From positions 12,615,138-12,679,137 of the forward strand of contig OY740771.1 in NCBI GenBank assembly GCA_963513935.1: a stretch of DNA of 64,000 bases, written 5' to 3'. The position numbers and the translations under genes were made by a program. Below are positions 1 through 14,004 of this stretch, piece by piece (the first letter of the stretch is position 1; every line of letters begins with the position of its first letter). This stretch comes from Aphrophora alni. Its lineage: Eukaryota; Arthropoda; Insecta; Hemiptera; Aphrophoridae. The notes beneath the pieces were generated by a model, which worked only from the letters and a program-made list of their open reading frames with translations, had not been told where the DNA came from and made no database searches.

Positions 1-866
1 TCGCTTTCGTTGAGAAGTTTTTGACGATTTGTTTCTAAGGAAGGAAGGAAGGAAAGCAGGTACAGAGGTAATTTAAACAAAATTGTTTGTTAAATTTTGC
101 TCTAAACAACTGTGAGTCAAAATAAAATCTATCTGACTTTTCCAAGCACTTTACATAGTGACAAGCGCTGTTACAGCGGGGAAACGAGTTGGCAAACCTG
201 CGCTGTCCCTATCGGTTTCTTGAAGCTGTCTACATGTTCCTACCTCAACGGAGTTGACTCGTGGTAGCTTGTAATAGTAATAATTTTGTTGGACAACAGT
301 ACAATATTATAAAACAATTTATTAGGTAAAATTTGGATCTCCAGGCTGATCTAGTAGTGGGTTCTCGCTACACAAGTGGGAGATTCTAGATTCAATCCCC
401 ATGGGGGCTCAACAATTTATGGAGTTGACCCCGCTTAGTGAGGGAAATTGGGAAAGTATATTTGGTAGCGAAATGTGGTTGAGAAAGCTAGAACAACAGA
501 GACAGAAACAGGGACTATGTGATAACAGCACATTACCTAACTTGTCAAAGTCAATAGTCTTAGGGTTTTCACATGCTGTTAGACCATGTTTAATTTTTAA
601 GCCCGTTTATAACAAATGTTTGACAATTGGCTGTAGAAATGATTAATAATGGTAAAGATGTTTCCTTCAGGTGCCACTATGTCAGATTTCTTAGTTGGAA
701 ATTGATTAGATACTTCAAAATATAGCATATTGATGGATTAGACAGATTTTAAATTATTTATAAATAACACTTAACCTTGTATATAAATCATAAACATATC
801 TATCACAGCCTGTCAGAAAATTTCTATATTGTAACTACACTAATCTTGTATAATGATTAAACCTAC
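1..866. other. Cofilin intron 2 sequence (continues left of the window)
   Basis: No coding exon of cofilin is seen in this interval, so it is read as part of the second intron. It contains a short GGAA run at 41-54 and the tRNA-like segment listed separately. The 81-codon ORF at 401-646 overlaps that segment and has no recognisable similarity. Confidence 0.6.
336..412 (+). repeat. tRNA-like segment, possible SINE head
   Basis: The segment gatctagtagtgggttct, then gctacacaagtggg, then gattctagattcaatcccc looks like a decayed tRNA/SINE head with a weak B-box-like stretch (ttcaatccc). It does not fold as an intact tRNA by eye and the acceptor stem is missing. The SINE origin is inference. Confidence 0.25.
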
Positions 867-990
867 CTATATATTCAACATCAATTTGTTTCTCATCTCT
901 GATAAAGAAAACTACATAACGATGTTTCTTATCCTTCTTGATCTCTTCATAAGTCGTTTTGCAAGAATCTGAAACTGTTACTCCTGATGC
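867..990 (-). CDS. tsr: Cofilin/ADF (twinstar), coding exon 2
   Basis: Cofilin/ADF binds ADP-actin and severs and depolymerises filaments in the cytoplasm. Read on the minus strand the exon starts after a pyrimidine-rich acceptor (ttgttctag) and ends at donor g|gtaggt. It encodes 41 codons plus one base, beginning ASGVTVSDSCKTTYEEIKKD and continuing with KKHRYVVFFIRDEKQIDVEYI. This is the N-terminal part of insect cofilin, starting at residue 2, with the regulatory Ser corresponding to Ser3 of the family present. The missing initiator Met agrees with the known placement of an ADF/cofilin intron directly after the ATG. The exons for the rest of the ADF-H domain are not in 1-866 and must lie left of the window. 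The frame is intact and there is no sign of a retrocopy, since both splice sites are present. Confidence 0.93.
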
Positions 991-2564
991 CTAGAACAAA
1001 ACAAAAAAAATCACATAACAAATCTGGCCTACTAATACCGCACAAGTCAATACAAATTCAATAGGTACATATTACAAGCTGATAAACTTTAAATTACATT
1101 TACACTAAATCTTTCACTTAATTAAAAACTATTGAACAAATACCTTCATGCCTGAGAAAGAATAATCTGTCTTTAAAATGTTGTGCAATGAGACACTCCT
1201 AGAAAGAAAAAAATGTCTCCGAGATAACACAGTGACTTACAAAATGGCAATAGTTGATATAAGCCTAGCGTTAATCAAATGATACCGCCTGAATAGATTA
1301 AGGTATTGGCAACAGTTGTTATACAGAATGATCCAAATATCCTGGACTGTATTTCTTTTAATATTAGTTACAAATTGGAGGACAATTTCAGCATCTTTTG
1401 TAAAAGTAACTTAAAAACTGTAATATCTAATCTATGAAATGTGTATTTAAAATATTGTGTTAATAACATAAATTTTACAATTTATATATTGAGGTTCAAT
1501 TCTCATTTAGAGTCTGGAGATAAAAGAATCACCTTGTACTTGTAATGCATAAAGAGGATGCATCAGACCACTTGTGTTGTATGTATAATGAACAAACTTA
1601 TCACTGGGTCCAAACTGAAATTTCACTATATCGCACCAGGAGAAATATATATTGCACTATATATATTTAGGAGAAATATTTTTGTTCAAAACCCGGTGCC
1701 CCAAAAGTCATATTTTGGGGGTAGGGGTGGAGTGGTCTTTGGAAAAATTTTAAATCTAAACATAGTGGCCACTTTTTCACAAGTTTTTTACCATTTAAAG
1801 TTTCAGATAATTGAAAAAAGCCCATGTCTAAAAAAACTTCAAATAGCAATGTATGTCATGGTTTATCAACTTAGAGCCCTCAAAACTAACATTTTTTTAA
1901 TACTTAAAGTGGGGTCAGATCTCCAACCATTTTTAATGGCGGACCAAACATGAATTTTACATGTTTTATAGCCCCCTTTTTTTTTAATAAATGGAAAAAG
2001 TAACCAAAAAAAAATTCATTTTATAATTGAAAAATTTATAAATAGTAAATAAAAATGATTTATGTAATTTATTTACGTTTCCCTTAACACTTTCTATTTA
2101 TTAATAAATATAATTTACTTTATTTTCTATAGTAAAATAAAACAAGCATGGATAACCTAACTTTGATTTTAAACTGATACAGATAATCATATATTAATCA
2201 TTTTTATTATAATAATTTTTCAGGAGTGCCCCCACATACTGATCAAAGCAAAAATATAATATAAAAATATATAATACAAAAAGAAATTAAAAAGTTAAAA
2301 TGATGACTCTACATATTCTATAGAGTTTGACAACAGGTTTTCCATAATTTTTGTAAAATTTGTATGTGTGTCTCCAATACTAGCTAGAGACAGTTGTTGT
2401 TTGTCACCTCATTTCGCCCCCCCCCCTTTCTTTTGGGATTTGCTCCATTCATATTCATTGTACAATTATGAAAACTAGAAAGTACAATACTGTATAATTA
2501 TTCAATATTTGTAACTGGGAGTATAAAACACATTTTAGTGCTGTGACAGTGACATTTAGGTTGT

Positions 2565-3450
2565 TTTTTTGATTGTAAATATCGGTTGTACATAGGTCTC
2601 GGATTTTGCTATGAAAAATTATGAAATCGTTAACTATTTTCCTTATATTCAAACAATCAGATTTTATTTTATTTCTGAAGATACTTTTCAAGTCACAAAA
2701 TATATTAGTTTAGTATAAAATAAGAAATATAAAAGAACTATGTTAATATTTATGACTACGTTCATCAAGTTAGTGAACGTGTGATCGCTTGTATTATTAG
2801 GTCTAGCTGGGTGATTATAGGCTATATTTGATGCATACGGATTACAGTTTAATATAATTGACGTGGTTTGTGAAGAATCATGAGAAGTAGAGGTTTGGAC
2901 AGATGACAATAAATATATAACTCCTAGCCAGACCTAATAAAAGAAATGTCTTTTATGACTAGAGCTGGATTTGCATTCATAGTAAACTAACCAGAAGGAC
3001 TATTTTATGCCAAGGATCGTAGGTATTTGGTGGTATTCCATTTTAATAAATAAAACACAAATTTAATGAAACTTCCCTACCATGGTTTCGATAGTTACAG
3101 TACTGTCAAAGGTATTTTACAAGAAAATGTATTTGAATATTGTCATTCTTGTAAAATATCTTGACAATGCTGGCTGTAACTAGCGAAACCACAATTGGTA
3201 AGTTTCATTAAATTTGTGGTTATACTAAAAAAATAAGCGTTTTATTTATTTAACCAGATGGATTTAGCCTAACAACAGCAGGATTCTTTTATTTTAAATA
3301 TATTATTTGACAGTGAAGAAATGTATTTTTGTGACTTTAAAAGTGTCTTGTGAAATAAAATATGATCCGATTGTTTGAATATAAGGTACATAGTTAACAA
3401 TTTCATAATTTTTCATAGCAAAATAGAGGCCGATGTACAACCGATAATTA
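2565..3450. repeat. Composite foldback element with a nested foldback (family F, copy 1)
   Basis: The segment 2565-2700, read as reverse complement, matches 3330-3450 with roughly 75-80% identity by eye. Shared landmarks are gattgtttgaatataagg, atttcataatttttcatagc and tgtacaaccgat. The centre (2700-2990) carries words such as taagaaatataaaag, ttcatcaagttagt and actagagctggattt that recur at 30690-30960 and 31412-31990. The right arm is interrupted by a second, smaller foldback at 3050-3225. No coding capacity was seen. Family assignment unknown. Confidence 0.6.
3053..3223. repeat. Nested foldback with ~70-bp arms
   Basis: The left arm (about 3053-3124; acaaatttaatgaaactt, tggtttcgatagttacag, ttttacaagaa) is the inverse of the right arm (about 3148-3223; cttgtaaaatatcttgaca, aagtttcattaaatttgt). 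The loop is about 25 bp. It could be a small MITE inserted into the larger foldback. Confidence 0.65.
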
Positions 3451-4589
3451 TAGTTTTTTAAAGTGGATATACATTAGCATACATTTAAGTAAAATTTTGT
3501 GGTAAGTAAACACCATGCCTGAATTCAACATTTAAATCAAAGGCTGCAGTCCACATTTTAATCTGTAATTTAAACTCTTCCTGTAAAATATGTAAAAAAT
3601 TTTCTTCCGATTAGTACCCCCCCCCTTTCGACCCCAAAGAATTCAGGAAAATTATTTTCGACGCTCCTCAATGACCCCTTTTTGGGTTCGAAAAAGGGGG
3701 GTTATAATTGGAAGGAAATTTTTATCTGGTTTCGTTTAGGCGCTACAGATAGTGACCATGTGGTCTGAAACACCAGGTATATATATAAAGAATTTAAAGT
3801 AATATTTTTATATTTTCTAGCCAAAAAAATCCATTTCCACCCAAACTTTAGGTTTCTAAAAGTATCAATGGTTGTAACTAATTTACATAACTTTTAAACA
3901 TATTCCAGCAAACTTCGATTTCTCATGAACAATTATACACAAAAATAATTTGACATGGAATTTAAAAATCACAATAGCAACTAGGTTTCAACTATGACTA
4001 ATAGGCTGCACAAGGTCGAATAACAATTAACATTAGATGGCATTCTTACTTTCCAAACAGAGAGACTTGGAGGGGTAAACCTAGACTATCTATTTAAATT
4101 TAAAAATGAATGATGACTCATAACAACCTGTGATTGCATCACATCTGATCATTCATAGGCAGCTAAAAAGCCAAGCCTACCTTGAAATAATTACACGGCT
4201 TTGAATGTCTCATATTTAATATTACTTTATTTGTTGCAACTTAAAATTCAAATGGAGTAATTAAATAGTACAAAGAAATGGCTACATCATGTCAATAACC
4301 CATAGAGGGAATTCTGCCACATGTATCATTTCCCCAAAAATAAGTGGTTTATCCATAACATAATTTGTATATTATTTTTGAGAAAGATGAATCTGTGAAA
4401 CGAGAAATTTTTTTTAGAACAAAATATTATGGAGTTAGTATGTTGACAAATAAAATATTTTCTTCTTAAATTTTTAATAAAATTTGATCCCAAAAAACTG
4501 CATAAATAATTTTTGATGAAATTCTAAAGTGGATTTTTCAGAGGGGGGGGGGTGTATACAGTGCTCATAAAAAGTTTTAAGAATTCAAG

Positions 4590-5372
4590 AGATTATTTTT
4601 CCTCACATCAAAACCAATGAAAAAGTTTATAAAAACATATTTCCTAAAATTTTTGTGTTTTAAACCAAAAAAAAACATCTTTTTTACAGTAAATGATAAG
4701 GAGATGAAATTTTCCATGTCACTTAGTGTAATAAAGGTCCAGTTTGAGAAAAATAAATCAATCAATTTCCTTTACTCATTTCAAAATGGCAGCTATTTAA
4801 ACTGTTTAATGCCGAATATCTCGAAATTGATAATTTTACAAAATATTTACAAGAAACAAAATATTTTTCTTTTGTAGTGATGTGTAATGCATGTATTTTG
4901 AATGAAGACTGCCATATTGAAGAGCTCCTCTGGTTTTTTTCCATCAGATCTTGTTTTCTATGACTTTTTTTGTACCGTACAATACATTTCCATTAAAAAT
5001 AAAATGATTCTTTATTTTTTCCTGCTCAAATTTTATTATAGGCAGTGTGTGTAGACGTTTACCAAGAATTAATGTTTTTAGTTTCCTCAAGATACAGAAA
5101 GAATAAAAATCCAATTTGTTTACCAATAAAAGAATATTATGTCTCTTGTTAATAGTTTGTAAATTCGACGTTAAAAAGCCACCATTTTGAAATGAGTAAA
5201 GGAAATTGGTTGATTAACCAAGTATCATACAAAATTTCTTATTTTTTTTTAAACACAAAATGGGGGCCAGATAGAAAACTAACCATTTTAGGAAGTATGT
5301 TTGTATTAACTTTTTCATTGGTTTTGACGTGATGAATAAGCTCCGGATTTCCTGAAACTTTGGAACATCCTG
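4590..5372. repeat. Large foldback repeat
   Basis: The sequence from 4600 (tcaaaaccaatgaaaaag, acatatttcctaaaat) reappears inverted near 5290-5335. The motif caatttcctttactcatttc followed by aaaatgg at 4765-4788 reappears inverted at 5180-5210. Arms are about 200 bp with moderate divergence, around a spacer of about 350 bp. Short ORFs on both strands here are by-products of the repeat. Confidence 0.6.
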
Positions 5373-6770
5373 TATATATCCCCCAGTTTCAAACATAGAA
5401 ACTCTTCAGTACTTACTTTCCGAGGGGGAAAAAAATTTACCCGCCTTAAAATTGCCCAATATATTGCGTCTTCTTTAAAAAAGAAAAAAAAAGGGGGGGA
5501 AACCCTAAATGATTTAGTATTTCCAGTTTATAAAACTTCAACTTTCATGAACAATAATACACAACTGTTTTCGGAAGTTGAAAGATATATGAATAGCAAT
5601 CAAGGAATCAGTAATTACACATATGTACGTTAAAAATATGAAGAACTCGGCCTCAATACAGAAAACAGGGCAAGCGTAATCAATTTAAAGCAACGGAAAA
5701 GAAGAGGAGTGGGGGAGAAATAATCTCTCACTCCCCTTGTTCCCCACCACACATTGGTAGGAGTGAGTCATTCAACCAAGAGCGCCTAGACATGCACACG
5801 CCACTGCACAATGTACACTGGTACACCTATTGATATAAACATTTAGCTTTGTAGATGTAGGCGTGTTTCAAGTATTGACTCATTTGTCCGGAAATGTTGA
5901 GACAAGGCAGAATGTGGTCTGCATATCTAATGAGAACGGATGTGGCATTCTAATAACGCAATCTCCACTATAAATATGTTAATTTGCACTTTTATAAGTA
6001 ATTAATTGCGATGAAAACCTATCTGAAAAAAACAATTTTTAAAGTTTTGTTACATTTTACTAATTTTAAATTTTCATCGCCTTAGTAATTTATTATATTT
6101 GACGTGCCGTTAATTAACCTGTCGTTATTGACTGAAGATAGTTGAGGAAGAGTTTAGCGTACAAAACTCTATTAAGGTCAGAGTCAGGGTAGATCCCTAT
6201 AGAATCCTTAGGGAATAACAAACCAAGCACGTAACTACTGTACTTGAAATTTGGTAAACTTATAGCTTTTTAGCCTGTAACCGTCGGGGAAATTCCAACC
6301 TACGATAAAATTAATACAAGATGGCGGACGCGACTTTAAAGGCGATGTAGAGCTTTTTTAGGAGGTCTATTGTGGCTAAACGAAAAAAGGACTGCACTAG
6401 CAGTCATCGATTTGGCGTTTAATATCCAGTTTACTATGAGTTTTTCCATAGGTTATACTTTAGAGTTAAGATTTTTCGAATTTAAGTAAATTTCATAGTC
6501 TCCACAAATTATTCAATCTTTTTAACACACTTATGGAACAGCTAGATCATCAAAATTGGCACGCTTATGGCAGTTGGATGTGCCGGATTGCCTACCAAAT
6601 TTGATGATTCTAAATGTCCTTAAGTGTGTCAAACAATTAATTAATGTGTTGAAATTAATAAGTTTTGACACACAAAACGTTTATTAGGGCCTGAAATTAT
6701 GACATACACAAAATGAACGTTAAAAAATTGTGTAATAACTGTTTTAAACAAACTACCAGTACTACTTTTA

Positions 6771-7231
6771 CTAGTAGCAATGACTACATAAATACTATAA
6801 GACACGACATGGCCATGTTAAATATTCTACGCTTATTCTTGAGTTGACCAATACCCGCTAGGTCGCTCTGCTAGAGAATCTGAAGTTGATGTGACTGGCG
6901 CTAGGTGGCTCTACGATCAAACAATGTTTCAGGCGGGTAAGAGAAAACGCACTGATGCCACATATGGGACCAGAGATGCGAGGGAAGGTCGAGAATCGCT
7001 TATCTCAGCGCACGAACTGACAACACTGACGGAAGTAAGTGAGAAGGTTTGTGAGAGAGAGGTCAACAGTTGTACAGTCTCAACCAAGTGGGATGCGTAC
7101 AGTCAAGCACCTGCTGCTAGCGCTTTCTGATAGCTGTGTGTCAAACTTGTGACGAACAGCACCCGTAAAGCGTAGACTATTTCCCTATCCTATGTCGTGT
7201 CTTATAGTATTTATGTAGTCATTGCTAGTAG
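6771..7231. mobile_element. 461-bp MITE with ~40-bp terminal inverted repeats and TA duplication
   Basis: The left end from 6771 (ctagtagcaatgactacat, aaatactataagacacgac) and the right end up to 7231 (gtcgtgtcttatagtattt, atgtagtcattgctagtag) are near-perfect inverted repeats of about 40 bp. Both ends are flanked by TA (6769-6770 and 7232-7233), which suggests mobilisation by a Tc1/mariner-type transposase. The interior is less AT-rich than its surroundings and has a 79-codon ORF (6891-7130) with no recognised similarity, so this is probably a non-autonomous element. Confidence 0.8.
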
Positions 7232-9084
7232 TATCCCTGGATAAGACCCCTTGCTCTACATTCCCTACAAGGCTCAAGAAATCAACTTTTGGACATTACA
7301 TTTAGATGATGTACTTGTATTACATTGTATGAAGTCGTATCAACTAGTTTTAAGGCAAAAAAAAATGAAGTAAGCTACATGTTACCCACCTTCAGACACA
7401 AACATCATAATAATTTCCCACTAAAACTTCTTTAGCATAAGCTGATTTATAGTCATACCAATTTCATCAGAAGCCATGATCTCACTCCTTCATTCTCAAT
7501 TCTTACACAAACTATGACACATGGACTAATTTATCATTCACCACCATCATTCAATCATCCCATTTCACTCATATCCTTCACACTAAAAACACAGTGCAAC
7601 CTAAATATTAATATCAAAATCAATCCAGAACTTCTAGTATAGTGCCACAGTACTTATGCTAACTATACCTTGGATATTCCAAAAGAGCTACCATAACAAT
7701 TACTTGGATCCAGCTAGTATGAACAGTTAAAATTATAAGTTACCAGACAGAATAGTTGAATGTAGAAAAATAGCTTTGCTTGTGTCATAAACAAGTTCTC
7801 AGCGTAAATTGTATTTCATTAAAATCGAGCTTTTAATGACAGCGATAAAGATTCATTCTTTTTTACAACTTGCGATTTTGTGCACGTATCATAGATTTTC
7901 ATACTAAAACTGAACGAAAATGGTGTAGCCGATTTTAGGAAATTAAGTCTTTTACATGAACCGGCGACCAATATATTTTGTTTACGATCCTTAGAGACTA
8001 AACTTGATCAAAATCGTTGAGCCAAATCGCTATTTTGTGTTTTTCTTATGGCAGGTAACCCATAAAAGAAATTTTAAAAGTATCAAGATATGGTCAAAAT
8101 ATGCCCATATATATCAAATTGGTACACACAGTAGAGCACTGCCATGACAGACATCTTTTATAAAACCTATTTTTTTTTAATTTTATTTTGAGACACGTCA
8201 AAACGGAAACATTAGTAAATCTCGACATTATTTTGAGTTATGACACAACTTTCTCTATACTGTGTATATGTGAGAAAATAAGACATAAATGTTGTTTTCG
8301 TTTCCAACATGTTCAGCTTTAAAATTTTGAAAAAATACGTCCTGTTCCTTTATTCCCAGTTGTGGGAATTTTATTTCCGTTGAAACTGATAGATCTTTTA
8401 AAATTTTATACTCTAATGATTTAACCCTTCATGCGATTACACTGGTATTTAAATTTAATCCTAGGCCTAACAAAACTAATGCTCAAACAGAAAAGTCGGT
8501 ACAGGATATACATTTCAAATATCACTTTCCACCGGCCCAAAAGAGTAACCAAAAGTTGGCGTAAGAGTTTATTTCTAGAAACTGTTGGTTCTAACGACTC
8601 GAGACGTAGGCAAAGCTAATATTAATGTGCAGCATCATTGCCAAATAGAAATACACGAAGAAGTGTCGAACACGACAAGAAATGGGATCATGTAGAGAAA
8701 CAGCCTTGGAAGAGAGAATTCAGTTGCCTTATTTAGGCTTATCTTTGAGTGCAGAGTGTGTGACGTAACGGTTCGCGGCCGCAATACTAAAATCATTCAC
8801 AGTTGGCTATGGCTATGACACATGTCTACCAATGGCCACTCGACACGTTTAAATCTCCATAATTTGATGGCATTTCCTTTCATCTATTTATGGCTTTAGA
8901 ATGTTATCTATAGAGAAGGTGCGGTCAAATCTCGAGTGCAGAGGATTAGGTTGGATATAAATGCAGAATTCAATTCTTAAGTGTTCATATTTTATAATCA
9001 ACGCCTCATATATAAAAAAGTGTCAACTACAAGCCCTCGAATACTGCAGAGTCGCGAAAACCCTCTCTCTTTATATATATATAT

Positions 9085-9350
<266 letters not shown>

Positions 9351-12300
9351 AGTAATCATTGGGATTGTCAACATAATGTTTATTTTTAAATAAAATACAG
9401 TATTCTAACATTAAAGGATGCAATTTTTGATTTTCATCTTGAAATTTTGTTGACAGTTAGCCTATTCCATTCATACCCAACAAACCGTAGCACATAGTTT
9501 TACATACTATATTTTGACCTTTTCAAATAAATGTACTGATATAGACTTCTTAATAAATACAAAACTACGGCATCCGTTAGCGCCTATCCAACGGTAAGAA
9601 CGCAGTGATACACACAATTACGAGGTTCACAAGATCTGTGTAATATCTAGATCTTACCCTCTTGATCTACAAAAAATACACTTTAACATTTCTACAAGGC
9701 ATTAAAATCAGAGGATTTGTCTGTATTACAATGTACGACGGGGCTGGGTAAGTACCAAGATGGCGCCCATTAACTTGTTCAGTTGTTATTAGTAAGTAGT
9801 TTTACATACTTATCTAGGGCCTAAATCAGCACATTTATTTGTGGAGCGTTGCTATTTGCTTTATTAATACCAATACCAAAACCTGAGCACTAATTCACGA
9901 ATAAATTTCACGCTAAAAATTCTCCGATTGACCAGCTTTATTCCTACTGGTTTTATGATGGTAGTTGATCGTTTGCTTTTACTTCAGTTTCGATCATCAA
10001 TGCGCTCAATTGCACGCAAGTTTTTGTTACTTTGTAGGATTTAATGTTCCCGTAAAGTTACGGCGTTGACCTAGCTTCGTGGGGTTAATTTGAGTATTGA
10101 TTGGTAGCGAATTTTTAATGTGAATGTTAGAATATTTCAGCAATGGGAACGCAATTTGCTGGACACATTGCCAGTTCAAAAATCTGTCGAAGCAAGCTGT
10201 ATTGCGACCACAGGGGGGGGGGGGGACTAATTAAATTTTAGTTGTGTTAGTGAAGTTGAACTGTAAACAAATTAATTGGATGTAAAATAATAGTTATTTT
10301 ATTATAGCTCTATTATGTCAAAGTTAGTTCAAACCCGCGTCCAGGCGTACGCTCCCGTTTTCTTTACTCCAACGATTAACCAACAAACCCCCCTTATTAC
10401 CCCTCACCTCAATAAAAGAAACTGGGCGTAAATAGCCTACAGAATAGTAATACTGGTAGAAATGTTCACAAATTACTGGCAATTTTTGTAATGGCGCGAA
10501 AATTTCACAGCATTTTTGTCAGTGCCCGACGTTTTGGGATTTTTTTCTTTCTTTTTTCTTCCTCCCCCCCCCCCCCCCAATCACTTTTATATTTGGGATT
10601 TTTGTCAAACATTTCTTATTTGTATGAGAAAAGGAAATCGCTTAAAGAGTTGGGGAATAAAAAATAGAGGTAATTTCTTAATTTAAGATTATGAATAGTC
10701 TATTTTTTACTAGACGCTTATAGTGTATTTTTAGCACCTAGTCAAAATTATACATGGGTTTTTCATAAAATAAGACCAACAATATTGAAAATGGCATTTA
10801 ATGGCGCGGGTCGTGGTTTTTTCATATCTTTTTTTTAGACGGGATCGAATATTTAATTGAATGGTTAAATATTGTATTTATTATTATGTATTGGGCAAGA
10901 AATATGAAAAATAACATAGTTTCTGTTTAAAATCTCGGTTCCAACAATATTTTCATTTAGCTGCTTATTGGCGTATAGAGAGAGCGATTAATTATTCCCG
11001 GCAAATAATCACTATGTGTAGCCACCTATCATTGACATATTGACTGGAAAGGAATAATACCCCACCCATAGTACAAACTACAAACATGTTTTTTGTCGTT
11101 AGACGCAACTAATTTTAGAATCTCCTTGGCGTGTGGGACGAACCAAGTATTCTATTTCAAGCAACCCCGAGGAAGGAGAGAGAGCTAGGCCGTTCTTTCC
11201 CCCTTCCTTAAATTGGCACGTCTGCCAGTTCTAATAGATGGGATTAACAGCTCTTTCAAGCCATTTAACCAACTTAGCATTTGCTTCATTGTTTACTTAA
11301 TTATTGTAAGTTATGAATAGATGATTGTTACAGTGAAATTTAAATCCCGTAACGATTTTTACGAACTGCTCAAAATGGAGTTACAAATTTTTCTCGGGTT
11401 ATCAAATTTGGTATGATTGGACAAATTCCTTCACCATAAAAATCGGGAATTTGGTGATTTGTCAAATATTTGACCGAGCAAAACCCTATTTCAAACTTAA
11501 CCAATCAAAAAATCTGTCATCTGTAAGTTCCCTTCAGAGGTCCAACTATATGGAATACAGGCAAGACAATCTACACCCTTTCTTAGGTTAGGTCCCTCTT
11601 TTTTATTTTTATCAGGTCTCTCTCTTAATCAATTCTAGTTCTCTTTCGATTCTAATGCTATTTGGGTAGTCTTTATGCACTTTTTCTAATTTTCTTATTC
11701 TTCAAAAGGCAAAACACATTCTAGAAAGAAGTGAGCAATTCCAGTCTTTTTACAATTTTGTAGATATGGAAAGTCCAATGTGCTCTATATAACGTTTTCA
11801 TACAATGTGAAAGAAAGAAAAATTGTGTTTGTATCAAAGATGATAGATCATAATGAGACATACCTACATTTGTCTTGATGAAGTTCTAAACATCAATCAT
11901 GTTGTTGTTTAGGGTTAAAGAATAAATAGACAAGTCTATACAAATTTTTTAAAAAGGACTATCTAATAAGGTCAGTATGGTAATAGACCTGAATTCATTA
12001 ACCTATGCAAATAGGGTAACAGTTTCATCCAAAGCAAATTCAAAAAGAAAAGTTTTATATACCATGGATGTACCTTGAATTGAATAAATTTTGGTTTAAA
12101 TCCCGTTACAGGATCGTATGAATATAACAATACAAAATTATAATTATGTAGTCTTGTTTATCAGTTAATAATAATTAATCATGTTAAATCAACAAACTTA
12201 AACATTTTTTGTCATGATAAACTAATGTTATTTAATTGCACTGTTTTACTATTGACTTATATTGAAATACTGAATTTAAAAAATAAAATCATTCATAATT

Positions 12301-14004
12301 TTGTTCAAATTTGGCTCAATTTTATTCTTTACCCCTCCCCCTCCCCATTGAAACTTAAGGTCTTCTTATATAATCTAAACCACAATATATAGGACTCTGC
12401 AGACCAACTGGATGGGCCAATTTTAGTCACATTTTGTGTATAATGATATTTAATGCTGGAAATTTGTTTTAAAAATAATAATATTTAAGACTAAGCTACC
12501 AACCAAAAGAAAAATTGTAACACTTATTTCAAAACAGGAAGGAGTTTCAATTTATTCAGTGAGAGAAGAGACTAAAGTGGGTAAATGAAAATGATATGAT
12601 GAAAAATTAATGACCTTTCACAGATAAGATTCTGTGTTTGAATTATTTTCTATAAATAAAAAAACATGTGAATTTGAATAATCATTTACAATAAAATGTG
12701 TACATATTGTGGCTCAATATCAACAGTTTGTTTAAAAACCAAATGTATACAATTATTTGAATTTGATCATTTTTAAGCGGAACTTAAAATTTTGAGGTTG
12801 TGGTCCAAACTCAAAACTTTAAAACAATGTTTTATTTTAGTTTCAAACATTTTATAAAATAAATCGGAGTTAGTATGCTGTAAATGTCTGTCCTCTCTAC
12901 AGTACAATCAGATGAACTGGTTTACAAAATCTTTTACCATCTTCCTTTCATAAAATTCTGCAGGATGAAACTGGTTTCTATAATTTCAAAAATAGTTATC
13001 TATACAGCAAGGACATTTAAAGTGATTAGGATGCAATTTTGAATACGTATTTAATAATCTAGTTGTACAAAACAATTAATTTTAAAATATTGTAGATGTA
13101 CCAATATTATCTACCATTTAAAAGATATTTGATTTCAAGAAAGCAAATTTTTAGATGGGAAGTACTTGAAGACTGTCATCAAAGATCCTACCCTTACTGA
13201 GAGTATCAGAACTACTTCAAATTTCACTTCTTGTCGTACTTATTGAATTTATATTATTTATTTGGTTAAAACCTAACTTTTTGAGCATACACAGTCTTTG
13301 GACAAATTAACATTGGCTTAAATGAAAGTTATAGCTATATTTGTTGAATTTAGATTCTTTTTCGTTCAAAAACTTTTTAAATGGCTGAAAAGGTAATTCT
13401 TTAACTAGTACTGTGTTGGTCACTGAGTCATACTAGTACTGAGTCATACAAATTAAATCTAACTTGTACATTTAAAATTGTGATTGAAATGGAGTTTTAC
13501 AGATTTTCCATTTTTGTGATGCCAAAGTTGTCTTATTTTAAGCTAAAATAATTTGAAAATTAAAGTGATTTATAAGTTTTGCACTTTGAGCAATTTTTTA
13601 TCCATTATAATGAGGAAAATGGATAAAATTAGTTTTAATAATTTAAAACTTTCTTCATTCTTGATATTTTTTTTTTTAATTGGTGTCATTTTCAACAACT
13701 TATGCAACAACTTGTAATTTATTTTCATATGATGATTTATAATAGAAAATCTCAGTTATGTAATTATAACCATTGTTCTTCTTGTCAGTAAACCACCATA
13801 ATATAATAGTGTCTGGACGCTGACAGGCATATTAAAAATTCAGTGGATTCAGTTACTGATTGGACAAACAGAGCTGGTTAGAAAATTAATATTTGCCATA
13901 TAGAACAAGTTAGATTAGATTTGAATATATATTAAATATTATATGATGTTCAAATTATCCTATTTCATTAAAAAATTTAATTTAACATATTATGGTTAGA
14001 CATA

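Noticed and set aside
336..412. Functional tRNA gene
   Set aside because: The acceptor stem and a proper cloverleaf are missing; only tRNA-like words remain.
1558..1953. 131-codon ORF on the plus strand
   Set aside because: No recognised domain, low-complexity flanks and an overlapping open frame on the other strand; more likely chance or repeat-derived.
4577..5396. Cluster of 60-86-codon ORFs on both strands
   Set aside because: They lie in the arms of a foldback and mirror each other; not genes.
12931..12947. Alternative ATG|GT donor (minus strand) for the cofilin initiator exon
   Set aside because: The donor GTAAAAG is weaker and the surroundings are AT-rich without promoter-like composition.
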